This document shows positions 26,023 to 34,207 of a stretch of DNA of 64,000 nt, in pieces. The stretch spans positions 1,860,001-1,924,000 of the forward strand of contig NZ_AP024322.1 in the NCBI RefSeq assembly GCF_018408855.1. Direction: 5' to 3'. A program made the translations under genes and the position numbers. Origin of the DNA: Caballeronia sp. NK8. GTDB lineage: Bacteria > Pseudomonadota > Gammaproteobacteria > Burkholderiales > Burkholderiaceae. Under the pieces are notes generated by a model, which was not told the origin of the DNA, made no database searches, and worked only from the letters and a program-made list of their open reading frames with translations. The first letter of the stretch is position 1; every line of letters begins with the position of its first letter.

Positions 26023-26954
26023 TCGCCTTTGTGTTTCCCGGCCAAGGTGCGCAGACGCCGGGTTTTCTGCATCGGCTGGGCGGCGACACGCCGCATCCGT
26101 CGATCGCACGCACGTTCGACGAAGCATCGGACGTGCTCGGCGAGAACGTGCTCACGCTCGATACCGCCGATGCGCTCGCGTCGACCGTCGCGGTGCAGGT
26201 CACGCTCGTCGTCGCGGGCGTGGCGGCGGTGCGCGCGCTCGCGCAGGAAGGCATCGAGCCGGAGGCGGTCGCGGGTCTGTCGGTCGGCGCGTACGGCGCG
26301 GCGGTCGCGAGCGGCGCGATTGCCTTCGCCGATGCGCTGAAGCTCGTGCGCCTGCGCGCGGCCTTCATGGAAGAAGCCTGTCCGCGCGGCTACGGCATGC
26401 TGGCGGTGCTCGGGCTGAACGAGCGCGAACTCGCCCTCGCGATAGCCGACAGCGGTGCCGACGCCTACATCGGCAATCTGAACGCGCCGCGCCAGATCGT
26501 CGTGTCGGGCAGCGATGCCGCGCTCGCGCAGGTCCGCGACATTGCGCTCGCACGCGGCGCGCGCAAAGCCGAACGGCTCTGCGTGAGCGTACCGTCGCAT
26601 TGCGTGCTGCTCGAAGGCGCCGCCGCGCGTCTGATCGATGCGGCGCGCGAGGTGCGCCTGGAGACGCCGCGCATCGCGTATGTCGGCAATCGTGGCGCGC
26701 GCGTGCTGCGCCGCGCCGACGCGATCCGCGAAGACCTCGCGACCAACCTGCGCTACCCGGTGCGCTGGCACGATTCGACCATCGCGCTGTCCGAGCTCGG
26801 CGCGAGCGTTTTCGTCGAAATGCCGCCCGGAGGCACGCTCACCTCACTGCTCGCCGACGCCCTGCCCGGCACCCCCGCCTACGCGATGGACGCGTCGCCG
26901 ATCGGCTCGATCGCCGCGCGCGTTCGCATCGCGCGCAACCGCGCGAACGATTGA
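26019..26954 (+). CDS. mdcH: malonate decarboxylase epsilon subunit (malonyl-CoA:ACP transacylase)
   Basis: A 311-residue FabD-like acyltransferase that primes the decarboxylase by loading malonyl from malonyl-CoA onto MdcC. The start is GTG at 26019 (VIAFVFPGQGAQTPGF), overlapping the mdcG stop. The nucleophile motif is GLSVGAYGAAVASG and the catalytic histidine is in SVPSHCVLLEG. It is the last gene of the cluster. No clear intrinsic terminator follows in the 169 bases before the next gene, although a short direct repeat (GATTGATTCGC... then GACTGATTCGC...) is present at about 26949-26990. Confidence 0.95.
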   Translation: MIAFVFPGQGAQTPGFLHRLGGDTPHPSIARTFDEASDVLGENVLTLDTADALASTVAVQVTLVVAGVAAVRALAQEGIEPEAVAGLSVGAYGAAVASGAIAFADALKLVRLRAAFMEEACPRGYGMLAVLGLNERELALAIADSGADAYIGNLNAPRQIVVSGSDAALAQVRDIALARGARKAERLCVSVPSHCVLLEGAAARLIDAAREVRLETPRIAYVGNRGARVLRRADAIREDLATNLRYPVRWHDSTIALSELGASVFVEMPPGGTLTSLLADALPGTPAYAMDASPIGSIAARVRIARNRAND

Positions 26955-27123
26955 TTCGCTTCTCGCGCACGACTGATTCGCGCTTCGCGCTGGCGTTTTC
27001 ATCGATTCTGTCAGCAAAATCGGAATTTTCGGGTGGCTTACGAGTCGACTTTCATTAGCATTTCGCGGCGTCTGCGCATCCTTGCGCGACGACAACCACA
27101 ACGACATTCCAAAGGTAAAAACT

Positions 27124-27882
27124 ATGACGATCTTCCGCATCGCGGTGGCGGCATCCGCCGTGGTCACGCTCGCGTCGTGCAGCAGCATGGGCAGCATGGA
27201 TCCGAACCAACTGATGCAATCCGGCCAGTTGGCGACGCAGGCGCTGTCGCTCAGCGATTCCGACGTCCGCACCCTGTCCGACAAGTCCTGTGCCGAACTC
27301 GACAAGGAAAACCAGATCGCGCCGGCCAACAGTCCGTACACGCAGCGCCTGAACAAGATTTCGAAGCAGCTCGGCGACAACATCAACGGCGTGCCCGTCA
27401 ACTACAAGGTGTATCTGACGAAGGACGTCAACGCGTGGGCCATGGCCAACGGCTGCGTGCGCGTCTACAGCGGCCTCATGGACCTGATGAACGATGACGA
27501 AGTGCGCGGTGTCGTCGGCCACGAAATGGGCCACGTCGCGCTCGGCCACACGAAGAAGGCGATGCAGGTTGCGTACGTGACGACGGCGGCGCGCACGGTG
27601 GCGTCATCGGCGGGCGGGATCGTCGGCAATCTGTCGGCGTCGCAGCTCGGCGATCTGTCGGAGAAGTTCGTCAACGCGCAGTTCTCGCAATCGCAGGAAA
27701 CCGCCGCCGACGATTACTCGTTCGACACGCAGAAAAAGAAGGGCTATGACCCGAAGGGACTCGTGACCGCGTTCCAGAAACTCGCGACCATTGACGGCGG
27801 CAAGTCGAGCATGCTGAGTTCGCACCCGGCGTCGCCGGCGCGCGCGAAGCATATCGAAGACCGGATCGCGTCCGGGAAGTGA
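27124..27882 (+). CDS. M48 family metalloprotease lipoprotein (LoiP/YcaL-like)
   Basis: A 252-residue lipoprotein. The lipobox LASC places lipidation at Cys19, followed by SSMGSM without an Asp+2 signal, so the outer membrane is likely. The zinc motif HEMGH spans residues 133-137 and the third ligand is Glu192 in QETAADDYSF. The C-terminal part has KGLVTAFQKLA and SSHPASPARAKHIEDR, as in LoiP/YggG. Such proteases take part in outer-membrane protein quality control. The frame begins 14 codons earlier, but ATG at 27124 gives the proper signal peptide and has AAAGG upstream. Confidence 0.92.
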   Translation: MTIFRIAVAASAVVTLASCSSMGSMDPNQLMQSGQLATQALSLSDSDVRTLSDKSCAELDKENQIAPANSPYTQRLNKISKQLGDNINGVPVNYKVYLTKDVNAWAMANGCVRVYSGLMDLMNDDEVRGVVGHEMGHVALGHTKKAMQVAYVTTAARTVASSAGGIVGNLSASQLGDLSEKFVNAQFSQSQETAADDYSFDTQKKKGYDPKGLVTAFQKLATIDGGKSSMLSSHPASPARAKHIEDRIASGK

Positions 27883-27900
27883 CGCCTGCCCAGGTGTTGC

Positions 27901-27924
27901 GCACGCGCGTCGGAGCGCGCGTGC
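27901..27924. other. GC-rich stem-loop between convergent genes
   Basis: GCACGCGCG (27901-27909) and CGCGCGTGC (27916-27924) form a perfect nine-base stem around TCGGAG. Neither strand has a following T run. It may mark transcript ends between the M48 gene and the convergent outer-membrane protein gene. Confidence 0.4.
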
Positions 27925-27940
27925 ATGGGAGCGAAGAAAA

Positions 27941-28444
27941 TCAGAAGAAGTAGTAGCGCACGCCCACGGTCAGGCTGTCGTTGCGGCGATGGCCGCCGTC
28001 GTAGTGCGCGGTGTCGCCCGTGTATTCACCCGAGACGCTCCAGTTTTTCTGGAACTTGTATTCGACGCCCGCACCGTAGTGCAGGCGCGTGTCCGGCCAG
28101 AAGCCCGTGAAGCCGATGCGGGCATAGGGCATCAGATGGTTGTCGAGCGGCATGCCGAAGCGTGCGTCGAAGCCACCGTCGTTGCGGGTCGTCGAGCTGT
28201 TGTGGAAATCGGCGAATCCTTCGACACCGACCACGAAGCGATCGACATCGAAGTTGTAGCCCGCCATCAGGCCGGGGAAGAACGTGGTGTGAGTGGATTC
28301 CTGATAGCTGCGGCCCGTTGCATCGGACCAGTTGACGCCGACCTTCGTGCCGACATAGGGACCCGCGAATTCACTGGCCTGCGCGTGTGCAAGCGCGAAC
28401 AACGAGACGAGAAGCGGCGCGACGAATTTCTTGAAACCTGCCAT
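27941..28444 (-). CDS. outer-membrane beta-barrel protein
   Basis: A 167-residue protein with a signal peptide (MAGFKKFVAPLLVSLFALAHA, cleavage near AQA). Alternating strands suggest an eight-stranded barrel: FAGPYVGTKVGVNWS, FFPGLMAGYNFDVDRFVVGVEGFAD (in part), HLMPYARIGFTGF, LHYGAGVEYKFQKNWSVSGEY and a final strand SLTVGVRYYFF. The terminal Phe is the usual signal for the BAM complex. It resembles porin-like/OmpA-type small barrels; the function is not recognised. ATG at 28442-28444 was chosen by the signal peptide, as no strong ribosome-binding site is present. Confidence 0.82.
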   Translation of the reverse strand: MAGFKKFVAPLLVSLFALAHAQASEFAGPYVGTKVGVNWSDATGRSYQESTHTTFFPGLMAGYNFDVDRFVVGVEGFADFHNSSTTRNDGGFDARFGMPLDNHLMPYARIGFTGFWPDTRLHYGAGVEYKFQKNWSVSGEYTGDTAHYDGGHRRNDSLTVGVRYYFF

Positions 28445-28700
28445 GACTGACTGATGGACCGTTAGTGAGGTATTGCCCCGCTGCGCAAGCGCGTCCGGGC
28501 GATAACCGTAAATCGGGACAACGAACGCGCGCGTTGCGTTGCACTTTGCTTGCCCAATGACAAGCAACCCGCGAGGTTAGTTACCTACGGTCAGCATCGA
28601 AAGCGGAAATGTCCGAAAGAGGATGCTTTTCGGCGTGGCAGATTCGCAGGATGACGAATCAATGCGAGAACGTAAAAGCCGATGATCGCGCCGCAAAAAG
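28445..28700. other. spacer upstream of the barrel gene, no gene seen
   Basis: About 255 bases between the barrel gene start and the tRNA terminator. The sequence is less GC-rich than its surroundings and should hold the barrel promoter, but I find no hexamer pair I would defend. No open frame here resembles a protein. Confidence 0.5.
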
Positions 28701-28733
28701 AAAAAGCCCCGCAAGTTTTTACGCTTGCGGGGC
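28701..28733 (-). terminator. Rho-independent terminator of tRNA-Ser
   Basis: GCCCCGCAAG (28706-28715) and CTTGCGGGGC (28724-28733) form a perfect 10-base stem with an eight-base loop. It is followed by five T residues on the minus strand. It lies 14 bases beyond the tRNA 3' end. Confidence 0.9.
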
Positions 28734-28747
28734 CTTCCTACTACTAC

Positions 28748-28840
28748 TGGCGGAGACGGAGGGATTCGAACCCTCGATCCAGTTTTTAGCCAGATGCTCC
28801 CTTAGCAGGGGAGTGCCTTCGACCTCTCGGCCACGTCTCC
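28748..28840 (-). tRNA. tRNA-Ser(GCU)
   Basis: A 93-base class II tRNA with encoded CCA (28748-28750). The acceptor stem GGAGACG pairs with CGTCTCC. The anticodon stem CTCCC/GGGAG encloses the loop CTGCTAA, giving anticodon GCT for AGC and AGU codons. A long variable arm follows, and the T arm GAGGGTTCGAATCCCTC is perfect. It has its own near-consensus promoter and terminator. Nothing inserted at its 3' end suggests an integrated element. Confidence 0.97.
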
Positions 28841-28883
28841 CAAACTTTTCGTTGCACCGGGAGTGCAGTGCAACGAGATCGAG

Positions 28884-28912
28884 ATAATAGCGTGTTCGCA
28901 TGCGCCGGTCAA
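28884..28912 (-). promoter_or_regulatory. sigma-70 promoter of tRNA-Ser
   Basis: On the minus strand TTGACC (28907-28912), a 17-base spacer and TATTAT (28884-28889), each 5/6 to consensus. The predicted start is about 37 bases before the mature tRNA 5' end, leaving a short 5' leader for RNase P. Confidence 0.8.
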
Positions 28913-28982
28913 ATTCACATGACGATTTTTTTCAAAACCGTCAATATCGGACCGCCCCGCTCCGCGAACCGCAACGGTGCAA

Positions 28983-30233
28983 TTACGCGCGGTCGAGTTC
29001 GAACGCCTTGTGCAGCGCGCGCACGGCGAGTTCGGTGTACTTCTCGTCGATCAGCACCGAAATCTTGATTTCCGACGTGGAGATCATCTGGATGTTGATG
29101 CCCTCTTCCGACAGCGTGCGGAACATCGTGCTCGCGATGCCCACGTGCGAGCGCATGCCCACGCCCACCACCGACACCTTCGACACCTTCGGATCGCCCA
29201 GCACGGTTTCCGCCTGCACGTGGCCCTTCACCTGGTTGTTCAGGATTTCGAGCGCGCGCTGGTAGTCGCCGCGGCCGACCGTGAACGTGAAGTCGGTCTT
29301 GCCGTTCACGCTCTGGTTCTGAATGATCATGTCGATGTCGATGTTCGCATCGGCGACCGGCCCGAGAATCTGATACGCGACGCCCGGCTTGTCGGGCACG
29401 CCCATGACCGCGATGCGCGCTTCGTCGCGCTGGAACGCGATGCCAGAAATCACTGCTTTTTCCATGTTCTCGTCTTCTTCAAAAGTAATCAGGGTGCCGG
29501 AGTGCATCTCGTCGGCGAGCGGCATCAGCGGATCGGTCAGGCTGGAGAGCACGCGCGTCTTCACCTGATACTTGCCGGCGAATTCCACCGAGCGGATCTG
29601 CAGCACCTTCGAGCCGAGGCTCGCCATTTCCAGCATTTCCTCGAAGGTCACGCGGTCGAGCCGGCGCGCTTCCTCGACGACGCGCGGGTCGGTCGTATAG
29701 ACGCCGTCGACGTCGGTGTAGATCAGGCACTCGTCCGCTTTCATCGCCGCCGCGATGGCGACCGCCGAAGTGTCCGAGCCGCCGCGGCCGAGGGTGGCGA
29801 TATGACCTTCGGGATCGACGCCCTGAAAGCCCGTGATGACCACGACCTTGCCCGCGTCGAGATCCTTGAGCACGCGCTCGCCGTCGATCTCGCTGATGCG
29901 CGCCTTGGTGAACGCGCTGTCCGTCTTGATCGGCACTTGCCAGCCGGCATAACTCACGGCTTCGAGGCCTTCGGCGTGCAGCGCGATGGCGAGCAGCCCC
30001 ACGCTCACCTGCTCGCCGGTCGAGGCAATCATGTCGAGTTCGCGCGGGTCCGGGTCGGCCTTGATGTCTCGCGCGAGACCGAGCAGGCGATTGGTTTCGC
30101 CGGACATCGCCGAGGGCACGACGACCATCTTGTGGCCGGCCTTGTGCCATTTGGCGACGCGCTTGGCGACGTTCTTGATGCGCTCGACCGAGCCCATCGA
30201 AGTGCCGCCGTATTTGTGTACGATGAGTGCCAT
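28983..30233 (-). CDS. lysC: aspartate kinase
   Basis: A 416-residue monofunctional aspartokinase that phosphorylates aspartate, the first step to lysine, threonine, methionine and diaminopimelate. The kinase domain starts MALIVHKYGGTSMGS and contains GFQGVDPEGHIATLGRGGSD (in part) and YTDVDGVYTTDPR. Two ACT domains follow from about residue 265 (VPDKPGVAYQILGPVADANI and VGVGMRSHVGIASTMF), the feedback sites for lysine and threonine. The frame is open 47 codons upstream, but ATG at 30231-30233 matches the family start. Length is typical of the betaproteobacterial single-chain form. It lies downstream of tilS on the same strand. Confidence 0.97.
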   Translation of the reverse strand: MALIVHKYGGTSMGSVERIKNVAKRVAKWHKAGHKMVVVPSAMSGETNRLLGLARDIKADPDPRELDMIASTGEQVSVGLLAIALHAEGLEAVSYAGWQVPIKTDSAFTKARISEIDGERVLKDLDAGKVVVITGFQGVDPEGHIATLGRGGSDTSAVAIAAAMKADECLIYTDVDGVYTTDPRVVEEARRLDRVTFEEMLEMASLGSKVLQIRSVEFAGKYQVKTRVLSSLTDPLMPLADEMHSGTLITFEEDENMEKAVISGIAFQRDEARIAVMGVPDKPGVAYQILGPVADANIDIDMIIQNQSVNGKTDFTFTVGRGDYQRALEILNNQVKGHVQAETVLGDPKVSKVSVVGVGMRSHVGIASTMFRTLSEEGINIQMISTSEIKISVLIDEKYTELAVRALHKAFELDRA

Positions 30234-30558
30234 TGTCGTTCTTGAACTGGAAGGAAAACCGCGCTTCACGCGCGCTGGCGCGAGAGCGCTCGAGACTCGT
30301 GCTCGATATTGCTTCAGGGGATATCGAAGCCTACGAACAGCGGGCGCTGCCGCTCGCCCGTCGCGCGCTCGCATGAGAGATGGAACGCTGCGCGCGGATG
30401 CGTGGTTGCGGGCGAAATCGAGTCTTTTGAACGCAGATGCCGCGCAAAAACGCGCTTGGGCGAAAACGAGTTACCGTACCCGATCGAGGCTTAAATTACA
30501 AGATGGAGCGCCCGAGACGACGATTTTACCGGCTTCGGCGCAACGGTCGCGAAGCGGC
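30234..30558. other. tilS-lysC spacer, no gene seen
   Basis: A 325-base gap between tilS and lysC. On the minus strand TTGTAA with a 17-base spacer before TACGGT (near 30470-30500) could be a weak lysC promoter. I see no convincing terminator, riboswitch or protein. lysC therefore probably has its own transcript in addition to any read-through from tilS. Confidence 0.35.
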
Positions 30559-31986
30559 TCACGCCAGCAGCAAATCCGGCCGCCACGAGATGCGGCGCAG
30601 CGCGCCGTGCGCCGCGTTCGGCGCAGCTTCCCGGTTCACGCCCACATGCGGCACGAACAGCAGCGCCTCGCCGACGAAAAGCAGCGGGACGTCGCGCTTC
30701 CAGGCCGGCACGCCGCGCTCCTGAAACAGGTTCTTGAGCGTGCGGCTCGGCGCTTCACCCGCCACGCGCATGCGCTCGCCGCCGGCACGCGAACGCGCGA
30801 CGAGCGTGGCCGCGCGCAGCACGCCTTCGCCGACGGCGTCATCGACGGCAGCGTCGACCGGTTCGAATACGAACGAGCCGCGCCATTGCGGCAGACGCCA
30901 GATTTCCTCGCCCTGCCATCGCAATTCGACGGGGAGCTTAGCCGCGGGCGCGCCTTCGTCGAGATCGGGCGCATCGCCGCTGTCGCCCGGCTCCCAGAAC
31001 AGCGCATTGCGATACACGCGCAGACAATACCCCGCATGATCGACGCGCAACGCGTGACCATCGCGCGCGGCGGCGGCATCGCGCAACTGGCGCAGCATGT
31101 CCGCGATGCGCGCCGTCGATGCCGCCAGCAGGCCGCGCGAGCGAATCCAGAAACGCATGAGATTGATCGCGCGTTCGTCGTCGAGTGCGAGGAACGCGTC
31201 GAGCGCGAGCGCGTGTGCCTCGTCTGCGCTTTCCACGCCGTCCAGATCGATGCGCGCGAGCTGATCCAGCAGCCGTTGCGCCGACGCCGCGTGCGAAGCG
31301 GTGCGCGCGAGCGCATCGCGAAAACCGGGGAAATGCACCGCGAGCACCGGCAGCACGTCGTGTCGCAGCGCGTTGCGTGAATAGCGCGTGTCGGCGTTGG
31401 ATTCGTCATCGATCCAGCTCAGATCGCGCTCGTGCGCGTACTGCTCCAGTTGCGCGCGCAGCAGGCGCAGTAACGGGCGCAAACGCGGCGTCGCGCCGTC
31501 GAGCCGCTGCGGGGCCATCGCCGCGAGGCCCGCTACGCCCGCGCCACGCAACAATTGCAGCAGCACGGTCTCGGCCTGATCGTCGGCGTGATGCGCGATC
31601 AGCAGCGCGCTTGCGCCGTACTCGTCGCAGAGATCGTCGAGCGCGTCGTAACGCGCATCGCGCGCCGCCGCTTCGAGACTCTCGCCGCCCGCGCGTGCGA
31701 CATCGACATGACGCGCCGCGTAGGGCACGTCGAGCGAAGCCGCGAAGCGCTCGCAATGCGCGGCCCACGCGTTGGCGTTCGGGCTCAGGCCATGATGGAC
31801 ATGCAGTGCGACGACGCGCCGCGCGCCGAAGCAGTGCACGGCCGCATCGAGCAACACGGTCGAGTCGAGTCCGCCGCTCAGTGCGACGGCGAGAAGCGCA
31901 TCGGGGGGAAGCGCCGCATCCGAAACCGCCGTGCGCAGCGCCTCGAACACGAGGCGGCCGGCTGGGGTTTCGGTAGCGGATGTCAC
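30559..31986 (-). CDS. tilS: tRNA(Ile)-lysidine synthase
   Basis: A 475-residue ATP-dependent enzyme that converts C34 of the CAU anticodon of tRNA-Ile2 to lysidine so that it reads AUA. The PP-loop SGGLDS is at residues 37-42, followed by VALHVHHGLSPNA and the family signature IAHHADDQAETVLLQLLRG. Substrate-binding and C-terminal domains follow (RLRPLLRL, then SRTLKNLFQERGVPAWKR). The start is GTG at 31984-31986, with no in-frame ATG near and no strong ribosome-binding site. It lies 36 bases after accA and is probably co-transcribed. Confidence 0.96.
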   Translation of the reverse strand: MTSATETPAGRLVFEALRTAVSDAALPPDALLAVALSGGLDSTVLLDAAVHCFGARRVVALHVHHGLSPNANAWAAHCERFAASLDVPYAARHVDVARAGGESLEAAARDARYDALDDLCDEYGASALLIAHHADDQAETVLLQLLRGAGVAGLAAMAPQRLDGATPRLRPLLRLLRAQLEQYAHERDLSWIDDESNADTRYSRNALRHDVLPVLAVHFPGFRDALARTASHAASAQRLLDQLARIDLDGVESADEAHALALDAFLALDDERAINLMRFWIRSRGLLAASTARIADMLRQLRDAAAARDGHALRVDHAGYCLRVYRNALFWEPGDSGDAPDLDEGAPAAKLPVELRWQGEEIWRLPQWRGSFVFEPVDAAVDDAVGEGVLRAATLVARSRAGGERMRVAGEAPSRTLKNLFQERGVPAWKRDVPLLFVGEALLFVPHVGVNREAAPNAAHGALRRISWRPDLLLA

Positions 31987-32023
31987 GAGAGAAACGTGAG
32001 AGATGAACGCCGAAGATGCCGGG

Positions 32024-32995
32024 TTACGCGCCCGGCAGCGTTTCCTTGAACTTGCCGTAGGCCATCAGCTTGTCGAAACGACGCTCGCGCAAGTCGTTGA
32101 CGCTCATGCCCTGGAACTGACGCAGCGAATCCGCGAGCGCCCGGCGCAGGAGCGCGGCCATGCCCTTCGGATCGCGATGCGCGCCGCCGAGCGGCTCGTT
32201 CACGATCTTGTCGATGAGACCGAGCGCCTTCAGCCGATGCGCCGTGAGACCCAACGCCTCGGCCGCTTCCGGCGCCTTCGCCGCGCTCTTCCACAGAATC
32301 GACGCGCAGCCTTCCGGCGAGATCACGGAATAGGTGGAGAACTGCAGCATCATCACGGTATCCGCGACGGCGATCGCGAGCGCGCCGCCCGAGCCGCCTT
32401 CGCCGATGATGGTCGTGATGATCGGCGTCTTGAGCTCCGCCATGACATACAGGTTGCGGCCGATCGCCTCGGACTGCCCGCGCTCTTCCGCGCCGATGCC
32501 CGGATACGCACCCGGCGTATCGACGAAGGTGAAGATCGGCAGGCTGAACTTCTCGGCCGTACGCATCAGGCGCTCGGCCTTGCGATAGCCTTCCGGACGC
32601 GGCATGCCGAAGTTGCGCAGCGCGCGTTCCTTCGTGTCGCGGCCCTTCTGATGGCCGATCACCATGCACGGCTGGCCATTGAAGCGCGCGAAACCGCCGA
32701 CGATCGCGAGGTCGTCCGCGTAGGAACGATCGCCGTGCAGTTCGTGAAAATCGGTGAAAAGCTCGCTCACGTAGTCGAGCGTGTAGGGACGCTGCGGGTG
32801 ACGCGCGATTTGCGAAACCTGCCAGGGCGACAGGTTCGCGTAGAGATCCTTCGTGAGTTGCTGGCTCTTCTTCGACAGCCGCTCGATTTCTTCCGAAATA
32901 TCGACAGCGGAATCGTCCTGCACGAAGCGGAGTTCTTCGATCTTCGCTTCGAGTTCAGCGATCGGCTGCTCGAAATCCAGAAACGTGGTCTTCAT
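32024..32995 (-). CDS. accA: acetyl-CoA carboxylase carboxyltransferase subunit alpha
   Basis: A 323-residue subunit that, with AccD, transfers CO2 from carboxybiotin to acetyl-CoA to give malonyl-CoA for fatty-acid synthesis. It starts [22 protein letters not shown], a coiled N-terminal region, then [11 protein letters not shown] and [16 protein letters not shown]. The carboxyltransferase core has [20 protein letters not shown] and [17 protein letters not shown] at 32993-32995 has AGGAC upstream; a start seven codons earlier is less likely. It sits between an AlkA-like gene and tilS, an arrangement common in Burkholderiaceae. Confidence 0.98.
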   Translation of the reverse strand: MKTTFLDFEQPIAELEAKIEELRFVQDDSAVDISEEIERLSKKSQQLTKDLYANLSPWQVSQIARHPQRPYTLDYVSELFTDFHELHGDRSYADDLAIVGGFARFNGQPCMVIGHQKGRDTKERALRNFGMPRPEGYRKAERLMRTAEKFSLPIFTFVDTPGAYPGIGAEERGQSEAIGRNLYVMAELKTPIITTIIGEGGSGGALAIAVADTVMMLQFSTYSVISPEGCASILWKSAAKAPEAAEALGLTAHRLKALGLIDKIVNEPLGGAHRDPKGMAALLRRALADSLRQFQGMSVNDLRERRFDKLMAYGKFKETLPGA

Positions 32996-33113
32996 ATGTT
33001 CGAGTCCTAGAACCATCGGGCAGCGCGTATTCTAACCGCGTCCGTCCCTGATAAATGCGCGCGGAAGCTATGGATTATAAATCAACGATAGTTCCGCGAT
33101 TCGCTGGCCAAAG

Positions 33114-34160
33114 TCAGTGATCTGCCGGGATCGGATTGAGGCTGCGCCACATGTACCAGGTCGCGACCGTGCGCCATGGCTCCCAGTTCGCCGCCACTTC
33201 GCGCGCCTCGCTGCGCGTGACCGGCTCGCCGCTGAAGTAGTTGACGCTGATCGCCTGGATCAGGCCGAGATCGTCGAGCGGCAAAACGTCCGGGCGCGAC
33301 AGATTGAAGATGAGGAACATCTCCGCCGTCCATCGGCCGATGCCGCGAATCTGCGTGAGTTCCGCGATCACGGCTTCGTCGTCCATGGAGGTCCATGCAT
33401 CGACATGCAGCGCGCCCGATTCGAAATGCTGCGCGAGATCCAGAATGTATTCGGCCTTGCGTTTCGACAAGCCGCAGGCCTGCAGCTTCTCGTGCCCGAG
33501 CCGGATGAAATGCGCGGGATGCACTTCCGGGCACGCGCTCTTCACGCGTTCCCAGATCGCTTGGGCCGCTTTCACGGAAATCTGCTGGCCCGCCACCGAG
33601 CGCGCGAGCGTCGAGAACGGATCGCCCAGATTGACGAGGTGGATCTCGCCAAAAGTAGGGATCAGCTTCTTGAGGATGCGGTCACGCTTCATGAGATCGG
33701 CGCACGCACGATCCCAGTAGTCGGGACGAACGACCTCGCGCGTGAGTCCGCCGATCTGCACCGGCACCGCCGCATCGGCCGTGACGACGCGCGACTTGCG
33801 CACCACTTCGCCACGTTCCGCGACGAGCGTCTGCGCGTTTGCGCCGTCGCCCGCGACCGCGCGGCCGTTGCCCTTCGCGGGCGACGCTTCCGCTTCTTCC
33901 GTGCCCGCCTTCGATGCGCGCGCAGCCCCGTTCAGGCGCGCCGCGGTCTCGGGCTTCGCTGCCTTGAGCGCGGCGCTGCGGGTCGGCTTCGCGCCGACGC
34001 CCGCACGCTTGAGCGCGGTCTTGCGGCCGACCGTTGCACTTGCGCCATCGATCTTCTGCGTGTTCGTTTTCGTTTGCGCGCTGCGCGTGCGCTTCGTTGC
34101 GCCCGACGCATCGCTGACAGACGCGGGTCGTTTGACCGGCGCCTTCCTGGCCGTTGCCAT
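33114..34160 (-). CDS. DNA-3-methyladenine glycosylase (AlkA-type, HhH-GPD) with basic N-terminal tail
   Basis: A 348-residue base-excision repair glycosylase. The catalytic part (from about residue 145) has RDRILKKLIPTFG, VAGQQISVKAAQAIW and the helix-hairpin-helix ELTQIRGIGRWTAEMFL. The catalytic Asp is one of the pair at residues 296/297 in VLPLDDLGLIQA. The first ~125 residues are low-complexity, rich in Lys, Arg, Ala, Thr and Ser (RKAPVKRPAS, KRTRSAQTKT, ALKAAKPETAARL), like a histone H1 tail. This should be disordered and could hold the enzyme on DNA. The ATG at 34158-34160 is the only plausible start. It lies 47 bases after cysS on the same strand. Confidence 0.9.
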   Translation of the reverse strand: MATARKAPVKRPASVSDASGATKRTRSAQTKTNTQKIDGASATVGRKTALKRAGVGAKPTRSAALKAAKPETAARLNGAARASKAGTEEAEASPAKGNGRAVAGDGANAQTLVAERGEVVRKSRVVTADAAVPVQIGGLTREVVRPDYWDRACADLMKRDRILKKLIPTFGEIHLVNLGDPFSTLARSVAGQQISVKAAQAIWERVKSACPEVHPAHFIRLGHEKLQACGLSKRKAEYILDLAQHFESGALHVDAWTSMDDEAVIAELTQIRGIGRWTAEMFLIFNLSRPDVLPLDDLGLIQAISVNYFSGEPVTRSEAREVAANWEPWRTVATWYMWRSLNPIPADH

Positions 34161-34207
34161 CTTGCCTCCTGCCTGGTGAGTCGATCAGAGGGTTCGAAGG
34201 GCCGCGT

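Noticed and set aside
28748..28982. tRNA-Ser as an integration site
   Set aside because: No integrase, no repeated tRNA 3' end and no composition change were seen near it; flanking genes are core.
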